This document shows positions 1-8,810 of a stretch of DNA of 21,103 nucleotides, piece after piece. Positions within the stretch are counted from its first letter, which is position 1. Each line of letters begins with the position of its first letter. The notes under the pieces are model-generated. The model was not told the DNA's origin. It searched no databases and saw only the letters and a program-made list of their open reading frames with translations. The DNA is from Zancudomyces culisetae. Its lineage: Eukaryota; Kickxellomycota; Harpellomycetes; Harpellales; Legeriomycetaceae. Where the stretch lies: positions 1-21,103 of the forward strand of contig LSSK01001550.1 in NCBI GenBank assembly GCA_001969505.1, given 5' to 3'. The translations under genes were made by a program, and so were the position numbers.

Positions 1-30
<30 letters not shown>
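1..30. repeat. (ATA)n microsatellite at window edge
   Basis: Ten perfect ATA units open the window, followed by impure AT/CAA-rich sequence to about position 57. The tract is cut by the window edge, so its true length is unknown. Confidence 0.95.
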
Positions 31-32
<2 letters not shown>

Positions 33-485
33 ATTAATAACAACAACAATAATAACATCTAAATTTTTCGTTAATGCCAAAAATGCAAAAAATATTTAGA
101 AAACCTACAAAATCCAATTCTAAAATAAAAGGTACTAGCCAATAACCGCGTTATACGAATAAGATTTTTGTAGTTTTGCGATTTCTGCATATTATTTATT
201 TCGCCGCTTTATTCGTTTTTAGTAGAGAAAAAGCCCATTTTTCAAATAACGATTAGCTCACAAAAATAAAAAGTTGGAGAAAACAAAAAAAAAATACTAT
301 TAAAGAGCGAAAAAAAAATAAACACCCTTTTCTCTTTTTATATCTAGGAGAATTATAACAATACTCTATAAGGATTGATCCGATTACAAGAGTACTTTTT
401 GTTTTGGAATTATATTTCTGTTTAAAAGACAGTTCGTAAAACAGATTACCGGATAGTGGACTCAAAGGATTACAGGAAATAAAAG
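31..485. other. SEC61 upstream region and 5' leader
   Basis: AT-rich, with homopolymer runs and no credible coding region. The short open frame on the minus strand at 253-465 is low-complexity. The part nearest 486 should be the SEC61 5' leader: an in-frame TAA at 480-482 lies one codon before the spliced start codon. I cannot place a promoter or a transcription start. Confidence 0.5.
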
Positions 486-2112
486 AGTAAGTACTAGAAG
501 AACAACGATGCGAATTATGATATTAAAGATGTAAACATGCCGAAAAATATACAAACTAACACAAAAACTATTGCGTGGACATGAAAAATAGTGAGACTTC
601 TTCAGTTCGTTAGACCGTTTATGGCGGTTATCCCCGAAATTGCGTCACCAGATAGAAAGGTGCCATTTAACCAAAAGCTTCTGTGGACAGTAGTGACACT
701 GCTGATATATCTAGTAATGTCACAAGTTCCATTGTACGGAATTATGTCATCAGATAGCTCAGATCCACTTTACTGGATGAGAGTAATTTTGGCGTCAAAC
801 AGAGGAACATTGATGGAATTAGGTATTACGCCAATTATTACGTCAGGAATGATTATGCAACTTTTGGCAGGAGCACAATTGATTGAAGTCGACTATAGCT
901 TGAAGGAGGACAGAGCACTGTTTTCAGGAGCACAAAAATGTAAGATATTTGAGAATATTCTGGAGATGGAAAATAATAAAATGAAAAAATAAAACAGTGT
1001 AAACCAAACTAAAATGAAATAAAATGGAAAAATGAATAGTGTTGGCATTGCTTATTACATTTGGATCAGCAACAGTAGCAGTCATGACAGGAACATATGG
1101 AGTCCCATCAAGTTTGGGAGCAGGAATATGTTTGTTGTTGATAATCCAATTGTTTGTCTCAGGATTGATTTCGATTTTGTTGGACGAATTGTTGCAAAAG
1201 GGTTATGGGCTTGGCTCAGGAATCAATCTGTTTATTGCAGTAAACATTTGTGAAGATATCGTGTGGAAGGCATTGTCACCACTTACAGTCAACTCAGGAA
1301 GAGGACCAGAGTTTGAGGGAGGAATAATTGGACTTTTCCATTTATTGATTGTCCGCAAGAACAAGTTCTCAGCACTATTTGAAGCCTTTTTCCGATCAAC
1401 CATGCCAAACTTGACCAACTTGATCGCAACAGCAGCAGTATTTGCAACAGTAATTTATTTGCAAGGATTCCGAGTGGAGATTCCAATCAAATCAGCACGC
1501 TTCAGAGGGCACCGCGCAACTTACCCAGTCAAGCTGTTCTACACATCCAACATGCCTATTATGCTACAGTCGGCATTGGCATCCAACATTTTTATGATTT
1601 CGCAGCTTTTGTATAACCGTTTCCCAGAAAACATTTTTGTCAGACTTCTTGGATCATGGGAACCTTATGAAGGCAGCTCATATTTTGTTCCAGTTTCAGG
1701 ACTTGCTTACTACATGACACCACCAAGATCATTCTTTGACACATTCAAAGACCCAATCCAGTTTGCAATCTATGTATTGTACATGGTAACAATTTGTGCT
1801 GTGTTGTCACGAGCATGGTTGGATGTCAGCGGATCAGGACCAAGAGACGTTGCCAAGGAAATGAGAGACCAACAAACCGTAATAGCCGGATACCGTGATA
1901 CTTCAATGTATAAAGAACTCAAGCGCATTATCCCCACTGCAGCAACCACTGGTGGTGTTGTGATTGCATTGTTGTCAATTAGTGCAGATTTGCTGGGTGC
2001 TATTGGTTCAGGTACAGGTATTCTTCTTGCAGTTACTATTATCTATAGTTACTTTGAAATATTTGCTAAGGAACAGATGGCTGGTGGTTCTATTGGTTTG
2101 TCCTCTCTATAA
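486..2112 (+). CDS. SEC61: Sec61 alpha, ER protein-translocation channel
   Basis: Pore-forming subunit of the ER Sec61/SecY translocon, which moves nascent proteins into or across the ER membrane. Exons: 486 (one base), 592-939, 1040-2112, giving 473 residues, close to the usual family length of about 475. Introns are 487-591 and 940-1039. Family landmarks: [18 protein letters not shown] and [11 protein letters not shown] near the N terminus, [37 protein letters not shown]-type and [16 protein letters not shown] in the middle, [12 protein letters not shown] and [10 protein letters not shown] near the C terminus. Ten membrane segments are expected from the family. The start is inferred: A486 joins TG592-593 by splicing to give ATG AGA CTT, which fits the fungal M..RLL...VRPF N terminus. 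No ATG lies in frame in the unspliced DNA. Function is secure; the exact start is likely but not proven. The 3' coding end overlaps MSH4 on the other strand. Confidence 0.96.
487..591 (+). other. SEC61: SEC61 intron 1, splitting the start codon
   Basis: A 105-nt intron with perfect donor GTAAGT (487-492), branch-site match CTAAC (556-560) and acceptor AATAG ending at 591. It lies between the A and the TG of the initiator ATG. The upstream in-frame TAA (480-482) and the homologous MRLL...VRPF start support it. Confidence 0.72.
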
Positions 2113-2327
2113 TTTTGCCTTGTTTATTTTGATTTGTTTTCTTTTTTTGATTAATAATATAATCACTAATCTCAGTTGCCATCTCGACTATTTGGTTTTC
2201 AAATCCAATTTCTTTGGCCAGTTTTATACCATACGATATATTGGTTGATATTGGTTTATCATAAACAACCACTTTGTACTTTTGTTTCTGACTATTGTCC
2301 TACGATCATGCATTTTTTTCCTCTCAA

Positions 2328-2362
<35 letters not shown>

Positions 2363-5300
2363 GTGGTAAGTCTAATGTTATGATGGTATTAAACAAGTAT
2401 AATCTTACCATTGGGCCAACAGAAAGGAGATTTATTCTCGGCACACCAAAAAGACTATTAAACAAATCAAGGAAATGACATGTGAAAAACACGAATGGTG
2501 CTGAACGGGCTTGTAAGAAATGCTGCAAAACCGCAAATCCAATTGCAGCACCTTCGTTGGCACTAGTTCCTCGCCCCAGCTCGTCCATAATCACCAAGCT
2601 ACTGGCTGGGTGGTTGTGGTTGACAGTATCAGACACCGCCATTTTGACGTACATCGAAACTGCGCGCATTTCAACCATAAAGCTCGATGCGTTCATTTCG
2701 ATGCTGTCATTGTGGTTCAGCTGCGCAAATAATTGGCTGTGGATTCGAAATGTTGCTCGTTGGGCTGGAACAAAACTGCCCATCTGAGCCATTATGTTAA
2801 GAATTGCAATTTGTCGCACATATGTCGATTTTCCGCCCATATTTTGCCCGCTAATGACGACAATATTGTCTTTGGTGCTACAATGAATATTGTTGGCCAC
2901 CACCTGTTGTCCTCCACCGGCATTTGTTTGTCTGCTGTTATTGCTGCTAATACTGTTATTACTATTAACGCTGTACTCAAGGATTGGATGCTTTGAATTT
3001 ATCACCTCCATCCTATTCTCCGCAAACCTTGGTCTTACATAATCGCTTGATGTTGTGCTCAGATATGCAAACGCAAGCACCATATCTAACATTGCTATGG
3101 CCTCAGAAAGCCTGTATATCTCATCCACATGCTCTCTGACCACATCTATTACCTCGTTATTGAGTATCTTGTCCGAAAGCAGTGTGATTTCCGTAATTGA
3201 ATTTTGAATTCGGTCGTTCAGCTTAACCAAATCCAATGTCGTAAATGTCACCAGTTTATTATGCTTTTTGACATTTATAAATATGCCACAACTCCTACAT
3301 TCATTGTTCATAAACTCGTTTGCCTGTGCTGCAAGATAATATCCGTGTGGATGTTTATACTGTATTCGTATCGCTATCCCGTAGGTATCGCAATATTCCT
3401 TCACCAAATCGATTGCATCCTGTGTTGACTCATCATACGTCCTCCGTGCCACATCTAAAAATCCATCTTTTCTCTCTCTGATTATGTGACATCGCGCATT
3501 TCTCATACCTAGCGCTGTTTTTCCTATTACAATGTCATCCCGCAACACTTTTTCAATTGTTTTATACACCAATTCATACACTGGATCCTGTAGCACATCT
3601 CTTATCTCGATCAATAGCTGTGACTCTGCTCTACACAGCAGTTCAGATATCTTGATGCTATGCATTATTGTTTCTCGTATTCCTATTACATTATTGATAT
3701 TGCTTTCTGCATGCTTTACGGTTACTGAACCACTAATCTGCGTCAGCTATTTTTTAATATTTTTCATTTTTCATATAGTTTTAGTTAACAACATATCCAA
3801 GAGTACAAACTAATTTATTAGCTATTTTATATCTACCTGTGAAAGAATTCCATCAATATCGGGAATCTGCTTCAAACCACTTTGTATCCCAAAAAATACA
3901 TTTTCCCATGCTAACAATTCTTCCACTGCATCCAATCGCTCATTTATTGTAGTTATATTTGTACTAGGCTGCAATATACTCGCCCGAAGTAATCTGGTTC
4001 CCATTGCTGTTCTAGTATGTTTCATAATTCCGAACAATGAAAACGCACTTTCTTGCTTGTCCACACCCTCAACAAGCCTAAGTTCCAACTGTGTAGCTGG
4101 ATCAATATACATTGTACTATCTTGAAACTGAAACACTCCTCTGATAAAATTACCACTACCGTATCCTTGTTGTAACACCCCTTTGTTGTCGGTTTTCTCG
4201 ATATACGTAAATAATGCTCCTATTGCCGCTAAACAATAGTATTTTGACTGCAGTTTCAACATCAGATCCGGAATGTCTGCCTCCAAAATCCATTTGTTAA
4301 TTGCACCCAAACCTCGCTCTTCATTGAAAAAGCTGCGTGGAACTTTTTGAACTACAATTGAGCTTTTCAGTTGGCTGCCAATTCGCCAGAAAAGCTTGGA
4401 CTGTTTCTCAACCACTGTCGATGCCATTACTACTAGCTGTGCACCTAGTCTTTTCAGCGTATCTATTGTTTTGGAAAAGCCTCCCATATCTGCGTATTGT
4501 GTTAGAAAACACTCCATCGTTTCTGTATTCAGTGCACAAACCCCTATCTCGCTAGCAATTCCACTCCCTTCTATTAACGCCACTAATACGTTTTCGTTTT
4601 GTACAGCCGATTCGCATACACTTCCTACTCTTCCTGTTGAAACTGGAGTTGTCTTTTTCGCATTTATTTTTCCTGCTGATGCGTCATAAACATCATATCT
4701 TTGATTACTCGTAAATGTATGATTATTTATTGATGCTGATACACTTCCAACATCGCTAACATTATATACATTCAAGTCACTTTTTTCATCACCTCTTGGT
4801 TCTTCAGGAATATAAATGCTATGAGCATACTTTTTGGCAGTGTGATCATCACTTTGACTGCCTCCTACAGTTCCCAACCGACTATAACTCTTATGTACAT
4901 TATAGTCCATACTTCCGACGTTAGAAAGGTTGGTAATATTTGTAAAATTGGTATTTCCAACACTTATATCCTTCCCTGCTATACTTTTCTTTTCTTTTTT
5001 TCTCTTCGAGATAAACCCGTCGATATCAAACACAGAGTTGTTTGTAGTTGGCGAATCTGTGTTTGATGCTCCGGTTTGCATATTACTGTTCTTTTCATTG
5101 ACTCTATTATAAGTATCCACATTGCTCATCTTTGTATCCCCAATAATGTTACTGAAGTATTTAACTGCCTCTCCATCGTAACACTTGATTTTTTGATTTT
5201 TACTATTCTTTGTTTTGATCTTTGCTCTACGACCATTATCAACAGCGTTAACATTAACCTCCTGGCTAAACTGAATGGTTTGTGTTTTTGTTTCCGTAGT

Positions 5301-5696
5301 GGTATAATTGTTGGTTTTGCGCCTCTTTTGTATATAACTATTTTCCAACTCTTTTGTCAAAAACGATAGAGCCTTGACACACTTTTTATGTTCTGGACGT
5401 TCTTTCTCAAAGTTACTTGATACTTTTTCTAGAGTTGTTGTAGCTATATCATACTCATCAACCGCAATATCTATGCTATTTTCATCAATACTAGGGCACT
5501 CATCACTATAAAAATTATTAAAGCTGCCATCGACATAAGCACCAAGAGACTGAGCATTGTTTACTTTACCAGAATGGTTAGTAATAATGCTACCGCTTTT
5601 GTTTGAGCCACTGAGAACTGCTCTCGATTCCTCTGTTGATAAGAGAAACGTGACAGTGCTTTTTTCCTTTTCAAGCGTGTTTATTCTATCACCCAT
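2090..5696 (-). CDS. MSH4: MutS homologue 4, meiotic crossover factor
   Basis: MSH4 pairs with MSH5 to stabilise meiotic recombination intermediates and promote crossovers; it does not repair mismatches. Exons: 5696-3837, 3746-2409, 2287-2090; introns of 90 and 121 nt; 1131 residues. Exon 1 carries an Asn/Ser/Thr-rich extension (about residues 1-365), then the MSH4 core from [15 protein letters not shown] (about 371), including [12 protein letters not shown]. Exon 2 has the clamp and lever region, [12 protein letters not shown], an Asn/Ser-rich insert, Walker [10 protein letters not shown] (920-928) and Walker [13 protein letters not shown] (from about 1004). Exon 3 adds the MSH4-like tail with [12 protein letters not shown]. 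The first acceptor (ATAG at 3747-3750) restores conserved [18 protein letters not shown]. The protein is longer than the usual 800-950 residues. MSH4 is favoured over MSH5 by the AREIG-like and SKYYCLAA motifs. Confidence 0.95.
2288..2408 (-). other. MSH4: MSH4 intron 2 containing a microsatellite
   Basis: Donor GTAAGA starts at 2408 and the acceptor CAG ends at 2288. Only this CAG keeps frame into the last exon; an ATAG four bases upstream would shift it. Reading through the intron instead gives a run of isoleucines and a stop, which rules out intron retention as the normal product. Confidence 0.85.
2329..2361. repeat. (ATT)11 microsatellite inside MSH4 intron 2
   Basis: Eleven ATT units on the plus strand (AAT on the transcript), lying between the donor and the acceptor of MSH4 intron 2. 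Confidence 0.95.
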
Positions 5697-6593
5697 ATAT
5701 ACAGACTTATACTACCAGTACTTCAAAGTAAAAAGCAATACTCTAACTTTGTTTCAATAATTCGTGAATATATATACGAATATATGCGTAATTTTACGCG
5801 AGTCTTTTTTGTTTACTTTGCTTTTATTATAAGCAGAGTTTAGAAAGGGAGGGAATTGGGAAGGTGGAAGGGGGGGGGGGTTAGTGTTGCTAGGTATGTA
5901 ATCCTTTTTAAAAATTCCGGATTTGACTGAAAACTCATTTTGACCGGTTTTACCAGTACTTTCCCTCATTCCCCTTCTCCTTCTTCCCTTTCTCCTTCAC
6001 CAACTCACTAATCATAACTAATTCGGTTTATTGACGAGGTTTTAGAAGCAGTGAAAAGTAAAAATAAAAAGACATCATAAATAAAACGCAAGTTTCGTTT
6101 AACACAGAAAAAAGTCATTCATTCATGCACCCAAAAAATCCTTTCGGTTGTACAACTAAATTACTTGGATGTGTGCTGGTAGTATTCGGGAAAATGTCAT
6201 ACTCCTGTTGCATATGGGACGAGATGAACCCTTTACCCAGTATTTTACGATATGAGTACAACGATTTCAACCAAATGGATCAATGACTTCCACTAAATCC
6301 TATTTTATTTTTGACATGTCATGTTGATGATGATCCTTGTCATGTCATTATAATTTGACATACTTCCACAGGAGACACTAAAATAAAACCTAAAAAACAC
6401 CTATTCTCCCTCAACCTCTCCCTCTTTCTCTCTGTCTGCCAGTAACAAAACTTGTTTTGGTAAATACAGAAATTAAAGAAATAGAATTTTGTACACTGTG
6501 TTACATTGTAATTTATCAAAAGCAAGAGTAATGTAGACATAAATGTAAAAAAAAAAACAAATAACAATATAGGTGACTTGGTAGAAAATTAAA
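5697..6593. other. Intergenic region upstream of MSH4
   Basis: About 0.9 kb between the MSH4 start and the 3' end of the next gene, so it should hold the MSH4 promoter and the neighbour's 3' UTR. It has a G-rich tract at 5847-5880, short TGTCATG repeats near 6316-6348, and no credible coding frame on either strand. Confidence 0.6.
5847..5880 (+). other. G-rich tract, possible G-quadruplex
   Basis: Runs GGG (5847-5849), GGG (5851-5853), GGG (5858-5860) and an 11-G run (5870-5880), with loops of 1, 4 and 9 bases. It stands out in AT-rich DNA, about 150 bp upstream of the MSH4 start, on the strand opposite to the MSH4 transcript sequence. Confidence 0.6.
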
Positions 6594-8810
6594 TTAGCTG
6601 CTAAACTTCATGTTACTATTAAATGACTCTGACAAAGCCACAGCGTTAATATAAGCATCGGATAGGTTAGGATCGGCGTTGAAAGAATCACCGGAATTCA
6701 TGACATTATTTGGGGCTGATGGAGTTCCACCTCTTCTCATTGTTAGCATCTGGTTGGATTTTGGTGAAAGGGGTCGTAGTAAAGAGCGGATTCGGTTGGA
6801 TGAGGATATATTTGGATCTATCCAGGCATACAGTCGGTCGAACTCGGAGCCAATGGATTCTTTCGTGGCTCTGTCGAGTTCAAGGGGTCTTCCATCAGCG
6901 TCCCGGGAATCTGACAAATTAAAATCTAATGAAACACAAATAGGATCATAATCGGGTCTGCGTTTACGGTATTCAGTCAGCAACTCCAACAAAATAGTGA
7001 GATGCATTTCAGGATTGAAGTCAGCCTTTTGAGCAAGCAAGCGCTCACTGGATATGCTGATGTAGGATATTAGCAGAGATAATAGGTAGCTTTTTTTTAG
7101 TCGCTCGTGGCGAACCATCAACGAGCACATTTCAAACCAGGGAGTAAAGAGACCATCTTCAACAATACCGATTTCCTCCAAATCCTGGGCTGATGCGCGA
7201 TTAGCATTTTTCTCCCGGATAATAAACTTGGAAAACACACTGCCAATGTCAAGAAGAAGAGTCATGCACAGCTGGCGAAGATCATGGGGAGGATTGTCCC
7301 CAAGTTCCCAAGCAAGACCCAAATTCTGTACAGCTTGCAAGGCGGCATCTTCCACCTGACTTATGCGATCTGAAGTGGTGGTGACAGCACCACTTTTGAG
7401 TGCAGACATAGAAAACGCTCTTTCCAATTCAGCTTCACTGGAGTGAACCAAAACATGCAGCAGCATTGGAATAGTAAGTTTTTTGGAGGGTGCAGCGCGT
7501 GAAACAGTCTGAGCCCATAAAGAGAGCAAGGACTCAATTTCATTTTTAGATAGGCCTAAGCCCAATCGGCTGACGTCCAGGATGGTTTCCATGTATGCAT
7601 TTGTACTGACAGCCACAGCCTTGTGGAAAACCTTTTCTGGGTCCAGGCTGCATTCGCGGTCGAGATCAGAAAGTAGTTCCGCAGGCGGAGCCCACGGAGT
7701 ACCCAATGTCGTCAGACCACTAATAGCTAGTTCACGATACCTTTCTGTTTGTCCAAGCATTATCAGCAACGCCATTTCACGAATTACTGCAACTCTGTCA
7801 TCTATAGAAAAGTGCGACTTGACTAGCCGTATTCTAATGGTGTTTTTCTGGTCTTTGGTAAGGATTTTTGTTCGGATTGCTTCGTTGAGAACTGCGTTAA
7901 GAATCCGGCGGAATGCCCTTGCTTTATCATTCTCGCTATATGACTCTGCATGCAAGTCACAGCACAGTGGGTCTATACAGTATTTCTCTATACACATCCG
8001 CGAGTATCTAAAATCGTAGCTCATAATATTGACATTTATCAGAAACACGTGGTCGATTACTGACGACTCTGTGGTGTGATCAAACCTGCTGAGTTTCCAC
8101 TGCACCACGCCATCGAGATTTAGTTTGGTCGATCTACACGCTTCAGAGACTTCTCTGACGATATCCTCGAGGTCCTCTGGGTCTGATCGATGAGAGTTTT
8201 CTTGTATTCGACGTGATATTGATTCTCTGATTTCTATTGTTATATTATATTATATTATATTTGTTTAGTTTACGCTTTTATATTCCTCAATACTGCATAT
8301 AGCCCTACTACTCATCTACTTACCATAATAGAACAATTCATCAACCAAAAATTTCGAAAAAAATATGTCCGAAATGGCTTGGTAAAATCGTGGTCCAGAA
8401 AACTTGTGTTGTTTCCTAGGCTGTCGTTGTGGTGGATAGTTTGGTGGGTGTTGATGATACCCAACACCATGACCTCCTGCTGCTCCTGCTATGTCCGTAT
8501 AGCTTTTTTGTGGTTGCACCATTCTACCCCCACCTTGCCTTCCGCCCATTCCTGATCCTGACCGTGGCGCTCCTTGTGAACTCAGGCTTGAACTGCTTGC
8601 GTTTCTGCTGTGGTCACCCGACCTCCCCTGGGGCATATTCTGCCTAATTTTTGATCCGCTTTGCAGTGAATTTTTGTACTGTTGTTGCATCCCTGCTTTT
8701 GATCTTTCCATTTGTTTCCTTATGAATGCCCCATCATCCATCTCTCCTCCTCCGTAGTTTGGCATCCCATTATATGATCTTTGCCTTCCTGACATCGAGT
8801 CTATACTCAT
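6594..8810 (-). CDS. Unrecognised 708-residue protein, disordered N terminus plus helical body
   Basis: Exons 8810-8324 and 8233-6594, joined across a 90-nt intron (donor GTAAGT at 8323-8318, acceptor ATAG ending at 8234) in phase 1. The join gives DELFYY-EIRESISRRIQENS with no stop. Residues 1-135 are rich in Gly, Ser, Gln, Arg and Pro, with GGRQGGGR-like stretches, a composition often seen in RNA-associated proteins. From about residue 140 (FSGPRFYQAISDIFF) to about 640 the sequence is leucine-rich and looks all-helical, possibly a HEAT/ARM-like solenoid. The tail is Ser/Asn-rich and has a SLRPLSPKS-like patch. The intron contains an (ATATT)4 repeat near 8241-8260. I see no catalytic motif and do not recognise the family. 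The gene itself is well supported by length, splicing and composition; any function would be a guess. Confidence 0.85.

Noticed and set aside
508-530. Alternative SEC61 first exon starting at ATG 508, joined to A596
   Set aside because: It keeps frame but needs a weaker GTAAAC donor and a GTGAG acceptor that bypasses the nearer AATAG; the split-ATG model uses better sites.
591-593. GTG as the SEC61 start codon
   Set aside because: Non-ATG starts are rare in eukaryotes, and splicing supplies an ATG exactly here.
2292-2408. MSH4 ending by read-through into an isoleucine run
   Set aside because: It is the translation of the (ATT)n repeat in an intron; splicing restores the conserved MSH4 tail.
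6310-6360. C/D box snoRNA around the GATGATGAT motif
   Set aside because: Box C context is poor and no box D or terminal stem is visible; short TGTCATG repeats explain the pattern.
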